64,000 nt of DNA from Neoechinorhynchus agilis (Eukaryota > Acanthocephala). The DNA lies in contig CM121341.1 in assembly GCA_051530055.1 (NCBI GenBank), positions 1,054,001 through 1,118,000 of the forward strand, read 5' to 3'. The translations under genes were made by a program, and so were the position numbers. Positions 42,101-53,132 of the stretch are shown here, piece after piece (positions within the stretch are counted from its first letter, which is position 1; each line of letters begins with the position of its first letter). Below the pieces are notes generated by a model, which worked only from the letters and a program-made list of their open reading frames with translations, made no database searches and was not told where the DNA came from.

Positions 42101-45100
42101 TTGACGAACGACGACGACTACAATTCGAGGTTCACAGACACCAACTTGGAATCGTATAAAAAATATCAATCTGAGATTTCGACCGATCGTAGTGTTCCAA
42201 GAATTTTCGCTATCAAAGAAACTTCAACGCGCTTAGAACCTTTTAGCTCAAATTTGGTTACTGATTTCAATGACGGTAAAGATGGAAATGGCGTTCGGAG
42301 ATTTAAATCTTCAAGTTCAGATGAAGTTACAACCGCGAATAAGACGATGAAAGTTAAATATGCATTAGCGACTTCAACGAGCGCAATTAGTATCATAAAC
42401 TGTTGTGGAAATGAAATGAAATTAAATCCTGAAGAAAATCTTTCAACGCTCATTGGAATTGAAAAAGAGAATGCAAGTGATTCTCATAAATATTCATTAT
42501 CTTCCAAAAAATATCCAAACTATAAATCCGTAAATACTATTGAAAAACAAATCGACGAAAAGTTTGAGGTACCAACTAGCCACATCGACAGTTTACCAAA
42601 GACTCAAGCGAAATTGATTTCTAAGGTGATTAAGAAGCCGGTCATAAGCGAATTAGATTCTTCTCGTCAACACAAATTGGTTCTTGGTTCTGATAGCGAA
42701 ACTTACGCTCAAGGGCTGAATAAGAGGATTTCAGAAACGAGTAAAGTGTTAAAGAAAAGTGAAGAACTTTTATTGCAATCTCCCGAAAAACAAAGATCAA
42801 AAGATGCAACTGTGATAAAAACCGTCAAGAATATAAGAAGAGTGAGATCTATGAATGTAGCGGAACTATCGTCTCCTGAATGTCACAAACCATCTATAGG
42901 TTTAATTGACAGAAAAAATTCGGTAATTCATAGAGGCAGTTCGTTAAAGTCACGAAGGATACCTAAACATAAAGAAGACATAGAATCAAAACAAAAGACA
43001 ACGTTTGGTGAAATCAGCAAGGAGAATTCAACACAAACGCCAGTCAGCGGTCAAATTTGGATGCAAGAATGTAGTTCGAAGGACGTTCCACCCAAGATTC
43101 TTCGCAATGCGCGAGCCATATACACAAAAAAGAAATCATTTTGCAATGAAGAAGACAATCCTTCAAATGGACAATCAAACAAAGGACATGAAAGCAAATC
43201 GATTAAAATGACGCCGAGAAGAGAGCGACTCTCATATTCAAATAAAGACACAATAAGAGCTATGGATGCGGTCCATCAAAAGGAACGGCTACCAGAAATA
43301 TTGCCTTTAACAGGGAGTCTATCAAAATTATCTGAAGAAACTCAAGAGATGCTTCAGCAAAATAAATTAACGGCAATCAAAGATGCGCCAGTAACGGAAA
43401 CCAAGACGAGTTTAATATCAGGTTATAAAAGTGAAAACATAGAAAACTTTTGGAACCCATCGCTACGAGAGGATCAACCACGAGCACTATCACCGGTTAC
43501 AGAGCTCAATGACAATATTTTAAAACAGGGGGAATCTTCTCTTTCGAGAAAAGACAAAAACGAGAGCCAAGATTGCTTACCTGAGGCATGTAAACTCTTA
43601 AATTCGAGTGAAAATGTGACACTTGAAAGGGTACAAAGGTTAGTAGAAAATCCAAATCGAGTCAAAGAATACCATCCAATGAACGATTACATGAAAGCAG
43701 GATTACATTTATCGGCGATTGAAAACGAATTACCGATTGTGGTAGATTGTATGATGAAGAAGGATACTCCAGTGCCAGAAAAACCAGTTAATTATAAAAA
43801 TGATAATCTCCCGAGTGCGGAAATGCTGGAAAGCGAAAGCAGTACCCGTGAGGATGTATTAAGTCCATCAGAGAAAAGCATGCAAATTGGTTTGGAGACT
43901 AAACCTGGACGCTTAACGGAGTGCACTAGTAACGTAGGGAACTATGTTAGAAAAAATGGGTCAAATGAACTGAGACGGGGATATCTGTTCAATGAAGATC
44001 AGCGGAACAGTAAGGAAGATAACTTCTTCAGGAAAAAGACGACAGTGCCGAACAAGTCTTTTAGTCACGAACATAAATCTGTGCCCAAAATGCAAACTAT
44101 TCGAAAAGGAAATTCTTTGCCAATACTTGTCATGGGTAACAAAATTAAAGAATCGGTTGACCAAAGATCGGTCTTGTCTGGTAATTTTGAAGCACCAAGA
44201 GGAAACGAAGGCTTAATACCAACAACGGCATTGTCGTCTTCGCTGAGCGATCTATCAAAATATTCTGGTGAGATTAAGAAATTCAGCAGTGTAGCATACA
44301 TGTCGGAGGAACCGTCGTCGGAAAATACGCAAATAAAAGCCCAGAACGACGCGGATAAAATGAGTTTTACTCGAAAAATTCTTCAAATGAATAAAAATGA
44401 TACAAGTTTAAAACAGGATTTATCGCAAAAGACACCGTTCTCAAAAGATTATACGGATCTTTATCGGGAAAAAAGAGAAGAAAAATCACAATTTATAAAA
44501 AAGGGAAAAATTTTAGAGGACAACGAACACATCAAACCGAAATTGCATTATGAACGTATGCCAAATGAGAAGAACCGGAAGGTTAGGAACAACGATGAAT
44601 CCGGTGAGATACGATCAGAATATACAGAGAACGAAAGGAAATCATCCATTGGTACGGATAGCAGCGAGAACGTTTCCGCAATGAGTGATAGCAGTCCAAC
44701 TACCAAAGAAGCTTTTTCTATGTTGGACAAAGTCCGAAAAGATATTATGCCACTGCCACAAAGTAGGTCACAAAATGATATTTCGGTTGAGGAGAGGCAA
44801 AATGCCGGCGAGTTGACTCAAAAAAACACAAAATCTGAGCTGCGTTCATTAAAGTACTCGATCGTTGCTGACAAAGCAACTACCACAACTGCTGAAGACG
44901 ACCAAACTGCAAGCGAATCCTTTGAGAATGAAGTCTCAGACCGCATTGAGAAATCTTCATTAAAATCATTGGACCGCTCACCTGTTAAAAAAGAAGGAAA
45001 ACCTGCACTAAAATCGAAAATTCAGTATCCTTCGCAACTTCGTTGGAGGTCGAAACATTCGCCGATGAAACAGAATATTCAGTCACTTTCTGGACCGAAA

Positions 45101-48100
45101 ATACCAAAGGAATCTAGCAGTTCAACTGAGAAATCAATCGATGCCCAATTAATAGTTAAGGATAGTGAAAATAGTGAATCTACTGCTGAAGACGATCAAA
45201 CTGCAAGCGAATCCTCAGACAGCACTGAGAGATCGTCATTAAAATCATTGGACCACTCACTTGCTAAAAAAGAAGGAAAACCTGATCTGAAATCGAAAAT
45301 GCAGCATCCTGCACCACTTCGTCGAATGTCGAAACATTCGTCGATGAAGCAGAATATTCAGATACTTTCCGGACCGAGAATACAAAAGGGATATAGACGT
45401 TCAACTGAGAAATCAATCGATCCGCGATTGATAACTAAGGATGGTAAAAATAGTGAATCAATTGCTGAAGACGATAAAACTGCAAGCGAATCCTTTGAAA
45501 ATGAAGCTTCAAGCCGCATTGAGAGATCTTTAAAATCATTGGACCGCTCACATGTTAGAAAAAAAGGAAAACCTGCACATAAATCGAAAATTCAGTATCC
45601 TGTGCCACTTCGTCGGAGGTCGAAACATTCGCCGATGAAACAGAATATTCAATCACTTTCCGTACCGAAAATATCAAAAAGAACTATCCGTTCAACTGAG
45701 GAATCAATCGATCCGCGATTGATAGCTGATGATATTGAAAATAGTGAATCAACTGCTGAAGACGATCAAACTGCAAGCGAATCCTCTGAAGCTGAATCCT
45801 CAGGCCGCATCGAGAGATCTTCATTAAAATCATTGGACCGCTCACCTGCTAAAAAAGAAGGAAAACCTGTTCTTAAATTGAAAATGCAGCATCCTGCGCC
45901 ATATCGTCGGAGGTCGAAACATTCACCGATGAAACAGAATATTCAGTCACTTTCTGGACCGAAAATACCAAAGGGATCTAGCCGTTCAACTGAGGAATCA
46001 ATCGATCCGCGATTGATAGCTAAGGATAGTGGATCAACTGCTGAAGACGATCAAACTGCAAGCGAATCCTTTGAAAATGAAGGCTCAAACCGCATTGAGA
46101 AATCTGCATTAAAATCATTTGAGCGCTCACCTGTTAAAAAAGAAGGAAAACCTGCACTAAAATCGAAAATTCAGTATCCTTCGCCACTTCGTTGGAGGTC
46201 GAAACATTCGCCGATGAAACAGAATATTCAGTCACTTTCTGGACCAAAAATACCAAAGGGATCTATCCGTTCAACAGAGAAATCAATCGATCCGCGATTG
46301 ATAGCTAAGGATAGTGAAAATAGTGAATCAACTGCTGAAGACGATCAAACTGCAAGCGAATCCTTCGAAAATGAAGTCTCAAGCCGCATTGAGAAATCTT
46401 CATTAAAACCATTGGAGCGCTCACCTGCTAAAAAAGAAGGAAAACCTGTTCTTAAATTGAAAATTCAGCATCCTGCGCCATATCGTCGGAGGTCGAAACA
46501 TTCGCCGATGAAACAGAATATTCAGTCACTTTCTGGGTCGAAAATACCAAAGGGATCTAGCAGTTCAACTGAGGAATCAATCGATCCGCGATTGATAGCT
46601 AAGGATAGTGGATCAACTGCTGAAGACGATCAAACTGCAAGCGAATCCTTTGAAAATGAAGGCTCAAACCGCATTGAGAAATCTGCATTAAAATCATTTG
46701 AGCGCTCACCTGTTAAAAAAGAAGGAAAACCTGCACTAAAATCGAAAATTCAGTATCCTTCGCCACTTCGTTGGAGGTCGAAACATTCGCCGATGAAACA
46801 GAATATTCAGTCACTTTCTGGGTCGAAAATACCAAAGGGATCTAGCCGTTCAACTGAGGAATCAATCGATCCGCGATTGATAGCTAAGGATAGTGAAAAT
46901 AGTGAATCAACTGCTGAAGACGATCAAACTGCAAGCGAATCCTTTGAAAATGAAGTCTCAAGCCGCATTGAGAAATCTTCATTAAAATCATTGGAGCGCT
47001 CACCTGCTAAAAAAGAAGGAAAACCTGCACATAAATCGAAAATTAAGTATCCTGTGCCACTTCGTCGGAGGTCGAAACATTCGCCGATGAAACAGAATAT
47101 TCAATCACTTTCCGTACCGAAAACATCAAAAAGAACTATCCGTTCAACTGAGAAATCAATCGATCCGCGATTGATAGCTGGTGATAGTGAAAATAGTGAA
47201 TCAACTGCTGAAGACGATCAAACTGCAAGCGAATCCTCTGAAGCTGAATCCTCAAGCCGCATTGAGAGATCTTCATTAAAATCATTGGAGCGCTCACCTG
47301 CTAAAAAAGAAGAAAAACCTGTTCTTAAATTGAAAATGCAGCATCCTGCGCCATATCGTCGGAGATCGAAACATTCGCCGATGAAACAGAATATTCAGTC
47401 ACTTTCTGGACCGAAAATACCAAAGGGATCTAGCCGTTCAACTGAGGAATCAATCGATCCGCGATTGATAGCTAAGGATAGTGAAAATAGTGAATCAACT
47501 GCTGAAGACGATCAAACTGCAAGCGAATCCTTTGAAAATGAAGTCTCAAGCCGCATTGAGAAATCTTCATTAAAATCATTGGAGCGCTCACCTGTTAAAA
47601 AAGAAGGAAAACCTGATCTGAAATCGAAAATTCAGTATCCTTCGCCACTTCTTCGGAGGTCGAAACATTCGCCGATGAAACAGAATATTGAGTCACTTTC
47701 TGGACCGAAAATACCAAAGGGATCTATCCGTTCAACTGAGAAATCAATCGATCCGCGATTGATAGCTAAGGATAGTGAAAATAGTGAATCAACTGCTGAA
47801 GACGATCAAACTGCAAGCGAATTCTCTGAAGCTGAATCCTCAGACCGCATTGAGAGATCTTCATTAAAATCATTGGAGCTATCACCTGTTAAAAAAGGAC
47901 AATCTGCACTTAAATCGAAAATTCAGCATCCTGCGCCACTTCGTTGGAGGTCGAAACATTCGCCGGTGAAACAGAATGTTCGGTCACTTTCTGGACCGAA
48001 AATACCAAATGTAATAAATTACTTGACCGAAACTTCAAACCGAATCTACTATCATGATATTGCATGTTCGCCACGATGGAACGATTGTTATGATTATTAT

Positions 48101-49310
48101 AATGATGATTGTGACGGTTCAAGTTTTAACGCCGAAAAATATAGCCCTAAGTTGTCTTACAATTTCGCTGGTTTTAGACCTCAACTTAGAGGAAAGATAT
48201 CTTTCAAAAGCGCTGTGATAGATTATGAGGTATTTGGTCAGCCGCAGAAACCAATAATCTTTGTGATGTATGATTTTTAGATTTCCGTGTATATTATCGT
48301 TATACTCCGTTTAGAAATCCATTTTCATCCTTTCCGGAAAACTTGATTTATCAATCTGCCTTGGATCCAGATTGCTATAGAACAGCGGTGTGGAAAATTC
48401 ACAGCATCAGTGACATGTATAAACCTGAGGTTCGACTAAAAGTTTCTTTTTCTTATGCTCCGCTTATACTTTTTGCTTTTGCAATATCTAAATTTTTAAA
48501 GTATTTGCCATTGACGCGGTCCATTTAACAGCAATTTAATTAATTGTTTTTATTTTGCAATTGGAATGCTTGCTCGAATTTAATGATTAGTTTCATCGTG
48601 TTTGAAACTGAAACAGGGAAATTAAAACCCTTCACAAAATAATCGAATAGCTCATTGCCATCTTTATGAATAGTAACGCTGACTTTTGTATCGTCTAGAA
48701 ACCCGACAGTTTTTCATGCTTTGTTTTGCGGTTTCATCTTTTTCTATCTTGAATTTTCAGAAGTTCTTGAAACTACAGGTGCAGATCGTTAATGCACTTA
48801 AAGAAAAATTAGAATGTGATACAATAATTCTTTGTGGAATCGGACTTGGATCATGGGTTGTGTTGGCATTTATGGTATTTCGTCCGTCATGCGTTAAAGC
48901 CTCCATTTTATTAAATCTACCGATTATTGATTGGTAAATTTTCAACTTTTCAATCGCTGATAGCATGAAATATAGGCGTCGATTAAAATACTCATTGACG
49001 GAAAAATGTGCCATGGAATTTGGAACAGAAGCTTATTTGAGAAATATAATGAAAACGTTAAGCAAACCCACTTTAAAAGTTCGTTTAAACGTATTTTAAT
49101 CTTACTATTTAATGTTTCACATATAATTTAAGCTTCTCAGTGCAGAGAGAATAATCGATGCCGTTTGTCAATCTCAAAAACGACATGATAATTCGGATGT
49201 TATACAGGAATGGAACAATCTGCAAGCTAAAATCGGATGTTGGTTTATGCCCGGACAGTCTCATTCGACTCGTTCAAATCTCACTACGCTATTAAGGTTA
49301 GATTATTATA
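39191..49310 (+). CDS. Giant disordered protein with eleven 94-residue repeats and an NDRG-like C-terminal part
   Basis: Exon 1 (39191-39373) starts MNNNQSFKLTTTNVKNAKTL. A 48-nt intron leads to a single exon (39422-48267) of about 2,950 codons, then a 47-nt intron (48268-48314) and several short exons. The first 1,800 residues are charged, Ser/Lys/Glu-rich and without recognisable domains. Residues from about 1,820 to 2,860 form eleven tandem repeats. The end (VFGQPQKPIIFV, IILCGIGLGSWVVLAFMVFR, CVKASILLNLPIIDC) resembles the alpha/beta-hydrolase fold of NDRG proteins (GD..KPAILTYHD; IGIGVGAGAY.L..FA...P..V.GLVLIN). Exons up to about 49.3 kb give FGTEAYLRNIMKTLSKP and AERIIDAVCQSQ. Active-site residues of true hydrolases are not visible. 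The domain call is tentative; the reading frame is secure to 48267. The C-terminal end is not resolved. Confidence 0.7.
44880..48010 (+). repeat. Eleven in-frame coding repeats of about 283 bp (94 residues)
   Basis: Each repeat starts near AEDDQTASES and continues with IEKSSLKSLERSPVKKEGKP, RRRSKHSPMKQNIQSLSGPK and RSTEESIDPRLIAKDSENSE. The middle copies are nearly identical in DNA, the first and last more diverged. The unit is very basic with SP dipeptides (ERSPVKK, KHSPMK) suited to proline-directed kinases, next to an acidic AEDDQ patch. Frame and stop-free state are kept over all copies. Confidence 0.95.
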
Positions 49311-49434
49311 CTAGTGCCTATTCTAAACTGGGATGGTATCTCTATAAATATACCGCTCAGGTGTCCAAGGATAAAAAATTACCCTTATTTTAATAGAAAA
49401 TTATTGTGAACCTGTGATGTAGGTACGTTGTGAA

Positions 49435-50505
49435 ATGAACTCTCATTGGGAATTCTTTAATTCCATTCACTCGATCATCAGTATTGTAAAAAAGACAGGA
49501 AAAATTTATAAACAAAAATATTTAATCAGCTTTATGTTTTTTAGAAATCTTATATGCCAACGGACGAAGATGATTAGAGAAAAATCGCTATTTAAGAATC
49601 TCCAGATTCAGCTTTGCGATCGAATTCCAATATTCTACCTCTCAAGTTTCCAATCTAGACAAGTAGCTCAGTATAACTTGGAATCATTACATAGGTTGAA
49701 AAATGTTGGTAAAAAGTTAAATTCGAATACCTTGAACTTAAAATTATAGTATATTAAACTCACAGAGATTATCGTGAAGATTCCAAATGAAGTTACACAA
49801 AACCATCATAACATCCTAAACGATCTGGTACAAGTTGGCAAACGCATTTCGAAGATATTTTCATAAAGGCAATTAACAGATCGTCTCTTATAAATTTCTT
49901 CATTTCTTTGTGAAAAGACGTTGTTTTGTAGCTGTTTCCTGCATTAAAATCAAAAAGCATTAAAAATTAGGGATAACGTATAAATTTAAATAATTGCGAG
50001 AGAAAATTTGAAGCATAAAAGCAGTTCAATGTAGACAGATTTCCTTAGATGGAAAGGAAGCATATCTTTTGGATTTTAATCCAAATTTCCACATTAATCT
50101 TTTTTTGGAAATATTTATAGAATCGCTGATGTATTCAACCAATAAAGCATCAAAAACTGAGGATAAAACAAATACGGCTAACATTTTGCTTTGATGGAAA
50201 CTAGTGCACTCTAAGAAAAGGTCGCAACAAAAAATTAAAACTTGGAAAAATAGGAAAAGATTTTGATCGAAATCGCTTTTTATAGTTGAATGTCATAAGT
50301 ATACGAACATCTCGATTTGATTTAACTCTATTAGAGTAAAACGAAATGATGAATTTGGGGCATTAGAAATAAATATGTACGTCTTAAAATCTATTAGTTA
50401 GACATTAGGATGCGGACTTTTTATTATAACGAAACAAAGATATAATTTAAAATAACAAAAAATGCGTTCATTGAACAACGTTAAAATTCTATTAAAAGTA
50501 CAAGA
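49435..50505. other. 3' flank of giant gene; possible further exons, then intergenic
   Basis: A short frame at 49435-49749 spans a likely intron (GTAAAAAAGACAGG to TTTTTTAG) and could contain terminal exons of the giant gene, but the reading is not conclusive. From 49750 to 50505 the DNA is AT-rich with no feature recognised. Confidence 0.3.
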
Positions 50506-50512
50506 TTTGTCA

Positions 50513-51622
50513 TTCATATTTCATTGAGTGACAAAGGCTTTGACCGAATTTCGATCGATGAAGGTGTAAAAGAGATCACAAGATAGAGGAATTACTGCGA
50601 GATCTTGCTACATTTATGACGGAATTGAAGCGCAGGAAGTTCAGCCGCAGGAGATTTTAAAGGAATGAGTGGCTTCATCCGTGGACCATTACGGGTGTCC
50701 GTGGTGTTTAATGGTCAAAACAAAATGCCGATCGGCCCGATAACATTGACCACAGCGTCTTTGCTTAAAAGCAGACCAATTATTTCGGTAGTCAATGGAC
50801 CCGCGTACCGATTTTCTCGCTTCCTAGTGATTAGCCCAATGCTTCAGTGTTATTTGCGGAATGTAGAGGGCTTAATTTTCTGAATGTGCGATGCAATGGT
50901 TTAAATGGTAGCCAGGTTATGTCCTTTGATTTTGTGGCAATGAGGGAACAGTACGAGGACTCGAAAAGCCGTTGAATGAGAACAAAGAAAACTTAAACGT
51001 TTTTCGGAATGCTGCCGACCGACGTGATTCGGCTCACTCGAATGGTTTTAGAGTACAACTTCATTCGATATAACGACCGAATCTATCTACAAATCCGTGG
51101 ATTGTCAATGGGAAACAGTCTTGCTTTCGAATTGGCAATCATTTTCGTCGATGATTTGGAAAAGTAGTGTACCTTCCCACATTAAAGGTTGAGTCAAATT
51201 TATCCCCGCTGCGTGGATGATGTGCTGTTCGCCTACAAGGAAGATTGGGAGATCGATGAAATGGCGAGGAGGTTGAATTCTATGGATTCTACTGGACGGG
51301 TTTAGGTGACGCGAAACCAACCATCAAATTATCTGCCGTTCCTATGTTTGTGTATCAAAGTTAATCCGATCACTGATTTCAGTTGGTATCGCAAACAGTA
51401 AAAGGTTTAGTCATGCATCGAGATTCCCATAATCCTTGGGCAATGAAACAGGCAATTTACGCTGCGATGCACAGGACAGCACTGATTTGCTCATTGTCAT
51501 TAACGGAAAAACGATTCACGTTTCGCTGATAATGGATATATGAACGTAACGAGATCATGCGGTTTAAAGAGACGAGAAACGGAATGACGATCATCCACAG
51601 AATCGATATAAAGCAAAAAACC
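50513..51622 (+). mobile_element. Decayed PLE fragment, copy 2 (segmental duplicate of 1350-2433)
   Basis: From TTCATATTTCATTGAGTGAC to AAAGCAAAAAACCA this matches copy 1 almost base for base, apart from a segment of about 27 bp present only here (around 50571-50603) and a few substitutions. It has lost the ends of the element and ends 19 bp before the ATG of the next gene. Confidence 0.95.
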
Positions 51623-51641
51623 AGCATTAAATTTTGCTAAG

Positions 51642-53132
51642 ATGACGGACAGAAGACCACAATTGAAAATTGATCCCAGAACTGGAGAATACTATATTCC
51701 AAGCCAACAGCTAAGAGATGGAACGTGGACAGCACGAATAGTCTTCCGACCGGCCAGAAATAACAATGAGCCACAGATGTCAAATGATAAAATGAGCGAA
51801 ACTGCAATGCCCAATGGAAATTTGAATTTAAATCCTGTTTCTCAGCAAAGATCATCTTTAGAGATTCATACTGCAAACAACAGAACCAGGAGTGTACCGA
51901 GGCCGAATGAAATTTGTTGGGCAAATAGAAATTGCTGTGGATCGGCGTGTCTCGCTCGCTATCAACCAGATCGCCGACAAAATCAACTAATGAGGAGCAA
52001 TAGTTCCACATACTCCGCATTTCGGTCAGAACATCGAAACCAAAGACCAACACCAATGAGTGCTGTAAATACAGCGGGACAATTCAGTGAATCGGTTGAT
52101 CAAAGAGTTCATTTGGTTCAAAATAACCAAAATATTACGTCGCAGCAACAACCACAAACAACAGGTATACAAAACGTAAACCTGTTTCCTGGCTTTCCGG
52201 CACCACGATTTGCTCAGTTACCGCTTGGACCAGCCGTATATCCAATGCCACAGCTTATCGCAAATATGCAGGCAATATCCTTGGGCAATCAATATCCATT
52301 GAATCAACAAAATGCGGCTTATGGATTTGGATGTGGCGACATCAGTATTAATCAAATTCCTTCGGGATTTACACATCAATCACTGAGGACACCAAGTGAA
52401 CTAAACGGCCCTAATAAAACCTGTGAGTCGGATAAAACAATCGATGAGAGGGAACCTGTAAAAACCGAGTCAAAAAATGATCATTTCCCCTCGGCAAGAC
52501 TTTATATTAACCGAAATAACGGCGATCAAGAGGAAAAGGTTCCAGTCATCGTTGAATTGAGCATTCGGGCCGAAGGCCAATCAAAAGGTGGGCTTAAAAA
52601 TTGCTCAAAAAGCAGAAACAATAAGTATTTACGGCAGCGACATCAAGAGGATTCAATAATCCCAAGTTGTTTATCAACCTATCTTCGTCCCGCTCAAGGA
52701 AAATACACAAAAAATAACAAAGCCAAGATGGAGGAGGCCAGCGACAGCGAGGATATCGAAGACATTGTCTCGGCCTTAGAACGTGAAGACGAGATGCCGC
52801 CGATCCCCGAAAAATTTATCGTCGAAGTCCATAAGGCAGGAAAGGAACAAGAAATTCCAGAATGGTTTACCTGCCACAACGACGAACAATGCCAAGATAT
52901 CTACAATGAAACCTTCATGGAAGAGCTGCTATTGGGCGACGAGGAATTCGAAATTTTAACATTGAATGCCGAAACATTGAACAAAAACAAAGATATGGCT
53001 TTCATTATAAAGTCTCTGTCCAACAGTAAAGTAGACACTCAGGCGGTCACCATTGTAGATGAGGAATATTCTATAAAGAATGAAAACCATAACATCCATA
53101 TGTTTTCTGTCAGCCCAGAGTGCAAGAGATGA
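51642..53132 (+). CDS. Unidentified protein with weakly PYM-like N-terminus; C-terminus runs into LINE-derived array
   Basis: A 496-residue single-exon frame. The start IDPRTGEYYIPSQQLRDGTW resembles the N-terminal Mago-Y14 binding segment of PYM (GKYI.ASQRPDGTWRK.RRV), but the basic residues after DGTW are not well kept, so this is only a hint. The middle is Asn/Gln/Pro-rich and probably disordered. The C-terminal third is acidic (ASDSEDIEDIVSALEREDEM, PPIPEKFIVEV). The last 12 or so residues (IHMFSVSPECKR) come from the first unit of the 229-bp array. The ATG directly follows TTGCTAAG, like other genes here. A duplicated PLE fragment ends 19 bp upstream. The intact 1.5-kb frame argues for a real gene. 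Confidence 0.55.
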   Translation: MTDRRPQLKIDPRTGEYYIPSQQLRDGTWTARIVFRPARNNNEPQMSNDKMSETAMPNGNLNLNPVSQQRSSLEIHTANNRTRSVPRPNEICWANRNCCGSACLARYQPDRRQNQLMRSNSSTYSAFRSEHRNQRPTPMSAVNTAGQFSESVDQRVHLVQNNQNITSQQQPQTTGIQNVNLFPGFPAPRFAQLPLGPAVYPMPQLIANMQAISLGNQYPLNQQNAAYGFGCGDISINQIPSGFTHQSLRTPSELNGPNKTCESDKTIDEREPVKTESKNDHFPSARLYINRNNGDQEEKVPVIVELSIRAEGQSKGGLKNCSKSRNNKYLRQRHQEDSIIPSCLSTYLRPAQGKYTKNNKAKMEEASDSEDIEDIVSALEREDEMPPIPEKFIVEVHKAGKEQEIPEWFTCHNDEQCQDIYNETFMEELLLGDEEFEILTLNAETLNKNKDMAFIIKSLSNSKVDTQAVTIVDEEYSIKNENHNIHMFSVSPECKR

